Part shown: positions 52,717 to 61,418 of the stretch, piece by piece | Numbering within the stretch: position 1 is the stretch's first letter | How the letters are laid out: the number at the start of each line of letters is the position of its first letter | Assembly: GCA_038150305.1 (NCBI GenBank) | Contig: JAYOTG010000004.1 | Coordinates: 54,949-118,948, forward strand | Direction of reading: 5' to 3' | From: MGIIa-L3 sp038150305 | GTDB taxonomy: Archaea; Thermoplasmatota; Poseidoniia; Poseidoniales; Poseidoniaceae | Length of the DNA stretch: 64,000 bases | Program-made: the position numbers and the translations under genes | The notes under the pieces: model-generated | Databases searched by the model: none | What the model saw: the letters and a program-made list of their open reading frames with translations, nothing else | Told to the model about the DNA's origin: nothing

Positions 52717-54606
52717 ATGTCGGATGAGGTGCTCGAGGCTGAGCTCCTTCCTGACGTGGTACCGATTCCGTTCGAATACAAGGAAGGGCTCAACCAATCT
52801 CGACGTCGCATGCAACTTGGGATCGGCGTCGGCGCCGTCTTTGCGCTCTTCGTGTTCGCCCTTCTGGTCTCCACCACGGTGCAAACCTACAACGAGGTCA
52901 CGGCCGAGAAGCAGACTCCTTGGTGGGCCACGCCCCTGAACGAGCGGGCCAGCATGGATTTGCCCATGGACACCCTTCGCGCCCAACTTCCGGTCAACGG
53001 CACCTACGATGTGCTGCCGTACACGGAGCATTTCGTTGAGGTCGATTTGCCGGCGAGCGAGGATGACCTCGGGACGCCCGGGCCAGACCTCATGCACGTA
53101 GCGCTGTGGCTGCCTGACGTTCCCGAAGGCACGACGGTCCCCGTCATCATGACCATTCATCCCTACTACGACTTTGGCGGCGAGGGCATCGTCGGGGACG
53201 ACAGTGCACCGAACACCGTACCGGATGGCGGCGTGGGCAAGTGGGTCTACGACACCTTCGTGCCCCACGGCTACGCCCTTGCCCAAGCCTCCACCTTCGG
53301 CACCGGACAATCCACCCACTGCCAGGACGTCAAGGGCCTTGGCGAGCAAATCGGCATTCAGACCGTGGTCCAGTGGCTCGGCGAACAGAATTGGTCCAAC
53401 GGCAACGTCGGCCTGATGGGCAAGTCCTACGCGGGCACGACGAACTGGGAGGCGGCGCAGAACCCCTCGGAGCACCTGAAAACCATCGTCCCGATTTCCG
53501 GATCCATCGGCGTCCAAGAGATGTTCTACCGAAACGGCTCCTCGGAAAGCCGTGCCATGCTGTACGACGCCCTCTACGAGGGAGCCACGGCGGACGCAAC
53601 GGACGACGACATGCGGATGTGCCAAGACGACGCCATCGGCCCGCTGAATCCACTCACCACGTGGGCCGGCGCTGACTTTGGCGGGGCGGAGTGGAACGAT
53701 TACTGGGACGAGCGACGCCATCTTCCCGACGTGCTCGAGAACTACAACGGCAGCGTCTACCTTGTGTGGGGGCTTCAGGATTGGAACGTCGATCCATACC
53801 ACGCCTTCCCAACCTATCAGATGCTCAAGGACGCAGGCATCCACACCCGCGCCATTGCGGGACAGTGGGCCCACAATTACCCCGACCAGCCGGACCGGCA
53901 CGGTGAGCTCGGCAGCGGCTACGGCGCCGAAGCCTACCCCAACACGAGCCGCATGGACTGGGCCGTGGAGCTGTATGCGTGGTTCGAATGGTTCCTCAAG
54001 GGTCAGGGCGAGGAACCCGAGCCTCACGTGCAAATCCAAACCCAAGATGGGCGATGGCACGTTGAGGACACGTGGCCGCCCGAGGACATGACCTGGTGGT
54101 CAAAGGGCTTCGACGAAGCGGCGGTCAACGGCCGTTTGGTGACCGCCACACAATCGGTGACCGTTGATTTCGGCATGCTCAACGACACCATCCACATCTC
54201 AGGCATGCCGACCCTGCACATCACCGCGACCACGCGCACCTGTCAGGGCGGCCAGATCTTCGCGACCATGTACGCCGACGACCTCCGCCTTGGTCACGCC
54301 ACGATGGACATCCGTTACCGCGACGGAGGCATGGACGCTCAGACCACAGCCCCACTTTCCACCTACCTGATGCTGATGGAGTTCAATCCCCTCGACACCG
54401 TCGTGCCAGCGGGCAGCACGTTGCGCCTGGTCTTGACCGAGAGCGGCATGGATTACCTCCCAAGTCCGTGTGCGGCCATCGGATTGCGCATCGCCGACAA
54501 CGCGGATTCCGTGCTCAGCCTGCCGCTGATCGAACGCGGAGAGGACGACGAACGCTGGTTTGACGCACCGCCATGGTGGGAGCAGCAGGAGATCCCTGGG
54601 GCCTGA
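52717..54606 (+). CDS. S15-type alpha/beta hydrolase (CocE/X-Pro dipeptidyl-peptidase family), membrane-anchored
   Basis: From the ATG at 52717 the product is 629 aa (52690 also possible). One N-terminal TM (GVGAVFALFVFALLVSTTVQ) anchors an external enzyme. The nucleophile elbow is GKSYAGTTNW (Ser), the acid is the Asp in LVWGLQDWNVDPYHAF, and the base is the His in GQWAHNYPDQ; a C-terminal jelly-roll domain (LHITATTRTCQGGQIF) completes the S15 architecture. It probably cleaves proline-containing peptides or esters outside the cell. The gene starts a co-directional set that reaches 58576. Confidence 0.88.
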   Translation: MSDEVLEAELLPDVVPIPFEYKEGLNQSRRRMQLGIGVGAVFALFVFALLVSTTVQTYNEVTAEKQTPWWATPLNERASMDLPMDTLRAQLPVNGTYDVLPYTEHFVEVDLPASEDDLGTPGPDLMHVALWLPDVPEGTTVPVIMTIHPYYDFGGEGIVGDDSAPNTVPDGGVGKWVYDTFVPHGYALAQASTFGTGQSTHCQDVKGLGEQIGIQTVVQWLGEQNWSNGNVGLMGKSYAGTTNWEAAQNPSEHLKTIVPISGSIGVQEMFYRNGSSESRAMLYDALYEGATADATDDDMRMCQDDAIGPLNPLTTWAGADFGGAEWNDYWDERRHLPDVLENYNGSVYLVWGLQDWNVDPYHAFPTYQMLKDAGIHTRAIAGQWAHNYPDQPDRHGELGSGYGAEAYPNTSRMDWAVELYAWFEWFLKGQGEEPEPHVQIQTQDGRWHVEDTWPPEDMTWWSKGFDEAAVNGRLVTATQSVTVDFGMLNDTIHISGMPTLHITATTRTCQGGQIFATMYADDLRLGHATMDIRYRDGGMDAQTTAPLSTYLMLMEFNPLDTVVPAGSTLRLVLTESGMDYLPSPCAAIGLRIADNADSVLSLPLIERGEDDERWFDAPPWWEQQEIPGA

Positions 54607-54608
54607 AC

Positions 54609-54968
54609 ATGCGCGTTTTGGCCTTCGAAGACCACGTGGACATCGAGGCCCTGCTCATCTCTGGTTCGGTCAAGACGGCTGAGCTCTCGTTTGAGCAGCG
54701 ATGGACCAGCGAGGATGCCCTCGAGCACGTTGAGCGGGTTCGTCCTGATGTCCTGCTTCTCGACCATTTCATGCCCCCGACGACTGGATTGGACGTGCTC
54801 GATGCCGTGCTCAAGGCGGTTGACGCAGGTCGCATGGTCCGACCCACCACCATCGTGGCGATGTCGAGCGAGCCCTCGTGCAACGACGCCATGCTGAGCC
54901 GAGGCGCGGACCACGGCATCGTGAAGCACCGCGTGGCCACCTTGGACATCTGGCCAAGAGGCCAATAG
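54609..54968 (+). CDS. Stand-alone receiver-domain protein
   Basis: From the ATG at 54609, 2 nt after the S15 stop, the product is 119 aa, a bare CheY-like receiver. Phospho-acceptor Asp is in LLLDHFMPPTTGLDVL, the conserved Ser/Thr in VAMSSEP, and the Lys in HGIVKHRV. The N-terminal acidic pair is FEDH. No output domain or histidine kinase is nearby. Confidence 0.8.
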   Translation: MRVLAFEDHVDIEALLISGSVKTAELSFEQRWTSEDALEHVERVRPDVLLLDHFMPPTTGLDVLDAVLKAVDAGRMVRPTTIVAMSSEPSCNDAMLSRGADHGIVKHRVATLDIWPRGQ

Positions 54969-54997
54969 AACCAAACGCAGAGCCACAAGGTAGCATC

Positions 54998-56935
54998 GTG
55001 GTTCCTCGCGAATCTGAAAGGACCCCAGCATGGGGCGTGATCGTCAGCGGGGACGCTGGAACCGTCTTGGCTTCCGGCCTGCTGCCTCTCTTGCTTGTCA
55101 GCGGCGCCGCCGTTGCAGCCTTCGGCGAGTGGTCGCTTCCAACATGGCCCGTGGTGTTCGCCAGCCTCACCCTTTCTGTGGCGTTGTTCGCCCATCTTCT
55201 TCACGAAGGGCGTTGGCGTCTCAGGGATCTGCGCTGGTTGTGGGTGCCTGCCGTCATCGCCGTGACGTCCTTCGTGGACCCTTCGTGGACTGGGCCGATG
55301 CTTTGGGACCAGTCCGACCATCTCCAAACGGCGAACAGGTACCTTGGCCGCTGGTCATGGGAACCGTACCACATGGACCAGAATTTCGCGTTCCGGCCGA
55401 AGGTGGTGTCTGGCTTGGCAGCGATTGAGCTTGCCCTCACGGGCCAAACATCACGGGTGTTTGTCGTGCCTTGGCTCATCTTGGTGGCCACTGGATGGCA
55501 GGTGCAGCGGCTCTCAGAAGAAGCAGGCGCCGGGCGTTGGTCGCTCCTCGCTCCATTGCTGGTGCTGACTTTGCCGGCGATGATGGAACAAGGCCGAACC
55601 GTGTACCTCGAAGCCCTTGCCACGGGCGGCTTGATGCTCGCCCTTCGGTTGGGCCTCCGAACCCTTCACGTGACGTCAACAGCACGGCAAGAGGTCGGGC
55701 GGGGCGCCGTCATGGCCACGGTGGGTTTGGCCAAGTTCCCCTACCTCTACCTTGGGCCAGCCTTGGCGGTCATCGTCGGTTGGCGGCATCGTTCCCTGCA
55801 ACGCGCCGGTTGGGTCCTGCTCGGTTGGTCCGCCCTCGTCGCACCTTTTGCCTTGAGCGACCGGCTCCATCACGGGCATTACGCGGCCAGCCTGAATCCG
55901 CAGGTGACCGGGACCTTGGCCAGTTTGACCTCGGACGTCGGCCCGTACGGACCAAGCCTCGCCTTCGAAGACATGCTGCTGGAACTCCTCCCGTCCCTTC
56001 ATGTGCTCTTCGCGCTCGGTGTGGTTCTTTGGGTGCTGCGGGATGCCAAGCCTCGCGCCGTGACCGTCGCGGGATTGCTTCTCCCGAGCCTGGTGCTCTT
56101 TGCCTTCGTGCTGGACTTCGGATGGCCTCGCTATCATCTTCCATGGTTGGCAGGGCTCATTTGTTTGGGCTTGTCCGGCCTGACGGATCATGCCCCTGCT
56201 CACGACGTCTTCCGCCATGCAGCATGGCGGCCCGCGGTGCTCAGCCTCGTTGTGATTCTCGCAGGCGTCCAAATCAACGCCGTGGTTGGCGGAGCCCTCG
56301 AGGAACGGGAGGACCTCGAGGCCACGATGGCATGGCGGTGGAACCTGTTCGGCCATTACTCGGCCCTTGGATCGTCCATTCCTGACGATGCCGTGGTCTT
56401 GGCCGGCTATGACATCAGCCTCGGGCTCCGTTACGGCGAGCAAACCTACCGTTTCGGCCCCTCTGATGACCCGATTCATGATTCCATCGAGGTGGTCGAG
56501 GCCACCCACGTGGTGACCGGAGGCATCGCCACCCGCTTTGCCTGGGAGGACGAGCCATCGATGCTCTTGGGGGCACCGTTGTCGGTGGTGACGCACACCA
56601 CGCGAGGCAACGATCACCACATCCTGTGGTCTGTGGACCCCTCGCGGATGGTGACGCACGATGCGGCAGCGGCGCTGAACATCAGCGGAACACGCACCCA
56701 CGTCGGCGACGCCATGCTGGTGGACGGGGGCGTTGAGGTCGAGGCCCCGGAGGGTTGGACATGGCGCGAAGCCTTCGATGCCGGTCAGGACAACGCCGAC
56801 GGAAGCACCGTGGTGGACCTCTTGCTTGGTCTTGACACAAGCGCGGAGCTGGTCTGTGCGGCCTCATGTCCTAAGAGAATCAGTATACCGGAAGGAACAA
56901 CATACGTGCTGCGGGTGGGGTTAGATGATGCTTGA
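54998..56935 (+). CDS. Polytopic membrane glycosyltransferase (GT39-like)
   Basis: From the GTG at 54998 the product is 645 aa with about ten TM segments over residues 15-430, followed by a hydrophilic C-terminal region. The first external loop has an acidic LWDQSDHLQTANRYLGRWSW segment like the DxD/DE loop of PMT/ArnT-type enzymes, and FRPKVVSGLAA follows. This points to lipid-linked sugar transfer. Its 3' end overlaps the nucleotidyltransferase gene by 11 nt. Confidence 0.72.
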   Translation: MVPRESERTPAWGVIVSGDAGTVLASGLLPLLLVSGAAVAAFGEWSLPTWPVVFASLTLSVALFAHLLHEGRWRLRDLRWLWVPAVIAVTSFVDPSWTGPMLWDQSDHLQTANRYLGRWSWEPYHMDQNFAFRPKVVSGLAAIELALTGQTSRVFVVPWLILVATGWQVQRLSEEAGAGRWSLLAPLLVLTLPAMMEQGRTVYLEALATGGLMLALRLGLRTLHVTSTARQEVGRGAVMATVGLAKFPYLYLGPALAVIVGWRHRSLQRAGWVLLGWSALVAPFALSDRLHHGHYAASLNPQVTGTLASLTSDVGPYGPSLAFEDMLLELLPSLHVLFALGVVLWVLRDAKPRAVTVAGLLLPSLVLFAFVLDFGWPRYHLPWLAGLICLGLSGLTDHAPAHDVFRHAAWRPAVLSLVVILAGVQINAVVGGALEEREDLEATMAWRWNLFGHYSALGSSIPDDAVVLAGYDISLGLRYGEQTYRFGPSDDPIHDSIEVVEATHVVTGGIATRFAWEDEPSMLLGAPLSVVTHTTRGNDHHILWSVDPSRMVTHDAAAALNISGTRTHVGDAMLVDGGVEVEAPEGWTWREAFDAGQDNADGSTVVDLLLGLDTSAELVCAASCPKRISIPEGTTYVLRVGLDDA

Positions 56936-57767
56936 GGCGCTGAGGAAGGTGCTCGCCTGGGCGGCGGTGTTCAACCACGCGTTGACCGCAGCGGAAGTGC
57001 GCCAACATCTCGCCACCTCGGCGAGCTTGGCTGAGGTGGAGGAAGCGCTGACGTCTGCCCCCTTCACTGCGTCTTCATCCGGCCGTTGGCATCTGACGTC
57101 TGCGACGTATACCGTGGAGACGGACGCTCAGCGGAGGCTATATGCTCAAGCCCATCTGGAGGAAGTGGGTCCGGTGCTGGCGCAATTGGCGGCTTCACCC
57201 ACCGTGGAAGCCATGGCCATCACGGGTTCTGTCGCGGCAGGGGTGAACGACGAAGACGGCGATGTTGACCTGCTCATCATCGCCCGACCAGGGCACGTCT
57301 GGAGGGTGCGCGCCCTCGCCATTTACCTTCAGCACAACGTCGAGGGCGGGTACAGGATCTGCCCGAACATGGTCCTCAGCCGTGACAACCTCGACCTCCG
57401 GCCTTCGGAATACGCCGCGCGTGAATTGGCCATGATGCGTCCGCTCAAGGGCGAGCATGTCTTCGAAGCGATGATTTCACACAACCCATGGTTCGAGGAG
57501 CACCTGCCGAATGCCGCGATGCGCGAACCTCTGACGATGCCATCGCCGAGCGGCGGTATGCCGTGGTGGTGGGCCGTGATGAGGGCGCCCTTGGCAGGAC
57601 GTTGGGCTGAGCGTTGGGAGTCTGGACGACGGATTCGTGAGTTGCGTTCCACCACACGTTCTGACGAGACCACCTACGACAAAGACCGCTGCATTGGGCA
57701 TGAGAATGCCCACCGTTCACGCATCGAGCACAGCATGGCCCGCATCCTCAAGGAGGCATCGTCGTGA
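56925..57767 (+). CDS. Nucleotidyltransferase-domain protein with N-terminal winged-helix-like region
   Basis: The 280-residue protein has an N-terminal helical region (AVFNHALTAAEVRQHL) and a Pol beta-type nucleotidyltransferase core: ITGSVAAGVNDEDGDVDLLIIAR, the GSxAxG...DxD pattern. It overlaps the methyltransferase start as GTGA. Function unknown; it might modify a sugar- or lipid-linked product of the upstream GT. Confidence 0.78.
   Translation: MMLEALRKVLAWAAVFNHALTAAEVRQHLATSASLAEVEEALTSAPFTASSSGRWHLTSATYTVETDAQRRLYAQAHLEEVGPVLAQLAASPTVEAMAITGSVAAGVNDEDGDVDLLIIARPGHVWRVRALAIYLQHNVEGGYRICPNMVLSRDNLDLRPSEYAARELAMMRPLKGEHVFEAMISHNPWFEEHLPNAAMREPLTMPSPSGGMPWWWAVMRAPLAGRWAERWESGRRIRELRSTTRSDETTYDKDRCIGHENAHRSRIEHSMARILKEASS
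57750..57757 (+). promoter_or_regulatory. Shine-Dalgarno site for the methyltransferase gene
   Basis: AAGGAGGC ends 6 nt before the GTG at 57764, confirming GTG as the start and a GTGA overlap with the upstream stop. Confidence 0.75.
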
Positions 57768-58576
57768 ACGATGCTGAATATTACGACGAAGTCGCGGCGT
57801 ACTACGACCTCGAAGCAGATGAGTTCGAGGCTCGGGTGTGCGACAACCACGTCCGTCAGCACATGCTCGATGCCTTTCGAGAGGTGACCTTGGAGCACCA
57901 CCCGAAGCGCATGCTCGAGATCGGCTATGGTCCCGGCGTGGACATGTTTTGGTTCGCAGAACAACCGGAGGTTGAGGTGGTTCACGGCTTGGACGTGACC
58001 CCCGCCTTCCACCGGATGGTGCTTGCAAAGGCCGAAACGATGGGCGATGGGAAGGTGAAACCGATGCTGGGTTCAGCCGAGGACGCCCTCACCAAAATGG
58101 GTCAGGAAAAGGTGGACACCGTCTTTGTGTACTTCGGCGCACTCAACACGACAACCGACCTCGACGCCTCGGCCAGAACAATCGCCGGGGTGCTGAAACC
58201 AGGTGGCCGAGCCGTGCTGAGCGTCGTGAACCGCTGGTACCTCTTCGACGTGCTGTGGAACGTCGTCATGCTGCGTCCAAAAGCCGCCATGGCTCGGCTC
58301 CGACCCGTTTGGGGAGGGTACAGCCCCACGCGGCATCTCCCCTCCGTGTGCTACTCCGCGCGAAGCGTCAACAAAGCCTTCTCACCGCACCTCAAGCGCG
58401 TTCGGCGCGAGGGGTTCTGCATCACCCATCCGGCTTGGTACCGGCACCAATGGGCCCCGAAAGGATCCCTCCGGAACCGTCTCTTCTTGTTCGCCGACCG
58501 GGTGCTGAAGTACACGCCGTTGTGGAACCTCGGCGAGTACAGCCTCTACGTCTACGAACGGCCGATGACGGACTGA
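57764..58576 (+). CDS. Class I SAM-dependent methyltransferase
   Basis: The 270-residue protein starts with YYDEVAAYYDLEADEFE and has the SAM motif RMLEIGYGPGVDMFWFA, then HGLDVTPAFHRMV and VFVYFGALNTTTD. It is a small-molecule or lipid-type methyltransferase by resemblance (UbiE/Coq5-like layout). It is the last gene of the 52717-58576 run and overlaps the SDR gene by 25 nt at the 3' ends. Confidence 0.85.
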   Translation: MNDAEYYDEVAAYYDLEADEFEARVCDNHVRQHMLDAFREVTLEHHPKRMLEIGYGPGVDMFWFAEQPEVEVVHGLDVTPAFHRMVLAKAETMGDGKVKPMLGSAEDALTKMGQEKVDTVFVYFGALNTTTDLDASARTIAGVLKPGGRAVLSVVNRWYLFDVLWNVVMLRPKAAMARLRPVWGGYSPTRHLPSVCYSARSVNKAFSPHLKRVRREGFCITHPAWYRHQWAPKGSLRNRLFLFADRVLKYTPLWNLGEYSLYVYERPMTD

Positions 58577-59427
58577 AGCACCTGCTCCAAATCCAGCAGG
58601 CCTTCTGGGCCCTCCGCAGCATCGCCTTGTCCATCCTCCATGCGAAGGCTGGCGAAGATGGAGGCACCGGCCTGTTTTCCGTAGGCCTTGCGCGTTCGGG
58701 CTTCGCTCCACGCCTCGATGGTCGCGCCGCGTGCCTCGGCCACCCGTGCTGCAAAGTCCCGCTGACGGCACCGCACCAGCAAAGGCGGGTGAACGACGCC
58801 ACCGGGAGCCTCGTCCGCAACCGTCCACACCCACGAAGCGAAGGCGTCCACATCCACGATGGACATCCACATGCTTCCGTCACCAAAACAGGGCACGGTC
58901 GGCCCTCCATAGAGCATCGAGAACCACGAACCGGGGCCAAGGATCCACGGGGCGCGCACGACGGTGCACCCGGGACCGGCCCGCGCACGCCACGGCGCTT
59001 CACCGACCGCGTAGGCTTCGGCATACCCGATGGGGTTCACCTCTGCTCCGGCGTGCACCATGGCCTCACCACGGTCGCCGTACGACAGCGAACCGTGCAC
59101 CGCCACCGCCGGCACGCCATGGGCGTGAGCAGCCGAGAGCAGGGCCTCGTTGGCCACCGCGGTTCGCTTCGTAATGCGGCGACGGCCGCGATCCGTGCCC
59201 GCCGAAGGGCGTGCAGCGTGGACGAGCCGCGTCATGCCGTCCAGCCACGAGGACCACGGCAGCCCAGGTTCAAGCAAATCCCCACGCACCACCTCATGTT
59301 CTGATTCAACTGGGCTGGCGTGGGCCAGCACCCGAAGGGGTCGGTCAGCCGTGTGAAGCAGCCGACGCCCAACAAAGCCGCTTGCACCGGTCAGCAAGGC
59401 AGGTTGGGGCGCGGTCAACGAGGTCAC
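58552..59427 (-). CDS. Extended SDR/epimerase-like protein lacking the YxxxK lysine
   Basis: From the GTG at 59427 the product is 291 aa; the upstream stop overlaps it as GTGA, supporting this start over the ATG at 59445. It has the NAD(P) loop LLTGASGFVGRRLL and VHGSLSYGDRGEA, but in GYAEAYAVGE the catalytic Lys of YxxxK is replaced by Tyr. It may be a binding-only or altered dehydrogenase. It is coupled to the acidic protein gene. Confidence 0.8.
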   Translation of the reverse strand: MTSLTAPQPALLTGASGFVGRRLLHTADRPLRVLAHASPVESEHEVVRGDLLEPGLPWSSWLDGMTRLVHAARPSAGTDRGRRRITKRTAVANEALLSAAHAHGVPAVAVHGSLSYGDRGEAMVHAGAEVNPIGYAEAYAVGEAPWRARAGPGCTVVRAPWILGPGSWFSMLYGGPTVPCFGDGSMWMSIVDVDAFASWVWTVADEAPGGVVHPPLLVRCRQRDFAARVAEARGATIEAWSEARTRKAYGKQAGASIFASLRMEDGQGDAAEGPEGLLDLEQVLQSVIGRS

Positions 59428-60149
59428 TCCTCGTAGAGCACCCAATCGGGCTCGCCGGGGTCACGGTACCACCAGGAGCCTTCCTCGTCCTCGTACCATT
59501 CAACGCCGTCCTCGTCGACCGTGATGCCGCCGTCGTCCTCTTCGGCCTCGGGTTCTGGCTCGGGTTCCTGGGCTGCATCGGGGTCCGCAAGCCCAGATTC
59601 GAGGGCGATCTGCCGCTTGACGTCCTCCACGCCTTCTTCGGCCCCGGCAAACACGCGAGCGTCAGAAAGCACCACAGCGTTGTGATCGCCAGCGCGCACG
59701 GCATCGTCGGACTCCTGGATGAAATCGTCGGTCATCTTCGAGCGGAATTCTTCGAATTCGTCCCGCCCAAAACTGCCGACAAAAGAGTCGTCGGTGGTGG
59801 CCATCAGCTCATCGAGGTTCTTCCTACGGCCCGTTTTGATGTCCGGGGCGTCAGGCATGTCCTCGTCGTAGAAGGCGTCGCCGTCGTCCTCGAGGCGGTC
59901 GAAGGTCCGCTCGTCGGGGTCCGCATCCTCGATGGCGTCCATGAGCAGGTCATGCTCCTCACCGTCGATCTCCTCTTCCTCGTAGGCCGCAATGACGTCG
60001 TCGACGAGGTCGCCAAGTTTGCGGGCGAGTTTCTTGTCGTCGTCCGCATGGTCCGTTTCGAGCTTGGCGATCTGCTTCAGCAGCTTCTCGTAAGGCGTGC
60101 CCGTGAGGGCCCCCATGAACCGGCTGAACCCACCTCGCTTTCGGGCCAT
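59424..60149 (-). CDS. Acidic protein with Trp-rich C-terminus
   Basis: From the ATG at 60149 the product is 241 aa. A basic start (MARKRGGFSRFMGAL) is followed by a coiled-coil (KLETDHADDDKKLARKL), and the remainder is dominated by Asp and Glu, ending in EWYEDEEGSWWYRDPGEP. No family recognised. The reading from 60638 would overlap the JAMM gene and is rejected. Confidence 0.7.
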   Translation of the reverse strand: MARKRGGFSRFMGALTGTPYEKLLKQIAKLETDHADDDKKLARKLGDLVDDVIAAYEEEEIDGEEHDLLMDAIEDADPDERTFDRLEDDGDAFYDEDMPDAPDIKTGRRKNLDELMATTDDSFVGSFGRDEFEEFRSKMTDDFIQESDDAVRAGDHNAVVLSDARVFAGAEEGVEDVKRQIALESGLADPDAAQEPEPEPEAEEDDGGITVDEDGVEWYEDEEGSWWYRDPGEPDWVLYEE

Positions 60150-60245
60150 GGGGCGTGGTTGATGCGGGCCGGACTTGAAAGGTTCCCCTTCCCTCGTCAG
60201 ACGGAACGGTTCATGTTCGGTTAACGCCACGTCCGTCCGGGTCCG

Positions 60246-60959
60246 ATGGTCGAGGCATGGCTCGTGGAAGCGATGGAGCGCTACAACGAGGAATCGTTGG
60301 CGCGCAGGGAGGCATACGCCGCTCAAGTCCACCTGCCCGGTCCGGTCCTGCAGGACCTCGTGTGGTGGGCCTTGCAGGCCCTGCCCGACGAGATTCTGGT
60401 TGGGCTCGACGTGGACGGAGGCAGTGAACATCGGCCCGAAGTGGAGGACGCCTTTGCTGGGGAAAGCCACCGTGACAACCTGTTCGCGGGCCAAGGTTTC
60501 GTCATCAGCGAGGCGGCCGTGGTCAACCGTGGCGATTCCTACTCCGTTCATCACCTCCCTGAGGACTGGACCGACGATTTGTTTCGCAGCGACCGCGGCA
60601 GCCGAGGAGGGCGCTTCACCCACTGGTTGCACACCCACCCGAATGCGCCTGCGGTGCCGAGCGGTGCAGATGCCGATGCGGCGCAGGAAACGCTTGGCGT
60701 GGACATGATCCTCGGTTTGCGGTTTTCACCCGAAGGTCCCCTCCCTTGGTTCGATGACGTGGACGGAACCCGCCGCACCTTGGCCGCGCCGGAGCAGCCG
60801 CGCAGGTTCGGTCGACGCGGCCCGCCGGTGCTTGGCGTGGCGCCAAGCGGTCATCGCATCCACGAGATTCAACTCATCGCCTTCCACCGGACGGGGCTGG
60901 GCGTGAACGTGGTGCTCGTCGACGACGAAGGGTGGCCGTACGGGTGGCCGCACCCGTGA
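60246..60959 (+). CDS. JAMM/MPN+ metalloprotease-like protein
   Basis: The 237-residue protein contains a complete JAMM motif: His129-x-His131, then seven residues, Ser139-x2-Asp142 (HTHPNAPAVPSGAD), and an upstream candidate Glu89 (ISEAAVV). JAMM enzymes hydrolyse isopeptide bonds of ubiquitin-like proteins; archaeal members (HvJAMM1) process SAMP conjugates. The C-terminal region after residue 160 has no recognised partner domain. No ubiquitin-like gene is adjacent. Its stop abuts the DUF1499 stop at TGATCA. Confidence 0.82.
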   Translation: MVEAWLVEAMERYNEESLARREAYAAQVHLPGPVLQDLVWWALQALPDEILVGLDVDGGSEHRPEVEDAFAGESHRDNLFAGQGFVISEAAVVNRGDSYSVHHLPEDWTDDLFRSDRGSRGGRFTHWLHTHPNAPAVPSGADADAAQETLGVDMILGLRFSPEGPLPWFDDVDGTRRTLAAPEQPRRFGRRGPPVLGVAPSGHRIHEIQLIAFHRTGLGVNVVLVDDEGWPYGWPHP

Positions 60960-61418
60960 TCAGGCCACGTAGGTGTAGAGGTCGTCAAGCCGTTCGGGGT
61001 TGACGCCCAAATCCGAGAGCCCGAGCCTCGATTCGGAGTGCATCACGACTTCACCCGTGACCCGATCCAGCGAGATGGTCACGTCGTCGACGAAGCCCCA
61101 TACCGGGGTGGCGGCAGCGTAGTGGCGGAAGTCTTGGGTCTCGTGCAGCAAGGTCAGCCGTGAGGTGTTGTCCGCCCAGTTGTCGACCGTGCTCCAGAAG
61201 GCGTCCTCTGCACCTGCCGCGACGATGAGGGGGGATTCGTCCATGCGGTGCGCGTCGTCGATGGAGAGGCGTGCACAATTCTCACTGCTGCTGGCACACG
61301 GAGCGGGGTCGTCAACGTAGACGGGATCAGGCGAGAGCAGCGTGATGCTGACCCGTGCCGCAAGGAACACGACGACGACGATCACAAGTCCGGTCCAGAC
61401 GCGTTGCATGAGGCTCAT
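60960..61418 (-). CDS. DUF1499 membrane-anchored protein
   Basis: From the ATG at 61418 the product is 152 aa: one N-terminal TM (GLVIVVVVFLAARVSITLL) and a DUF1499 domain ending RHYAAATPVWGFVDDVTISLDRVTGEVVMHSESRLGLSDLGVN. The start overlaps the AOR stop as ATGA. Function of DUF1499 is unknown. Confidence 0.83.
   Translation of the reverse strand: MSLMQRVWTGLVIVVVVFLAARVSITLLSPDPVYVDDPAPCASSSENCARLSIDDAHRMDESPLIVAAGAEDAFWSTVDNWADNTSRLTLLHETQDFRHYAAATPVWGFVDDVTISLDRVTGEVVMHSESRLGLSDLGVNPERLDDLYTYVA

Noticed and set aside
60150..60638. Long reading of the acidic protein covering the start of the JAMM gene
   Set aside because: The JAMM motif on the opposite strand and the basic MARKRGG start make the shorter form more plausible.
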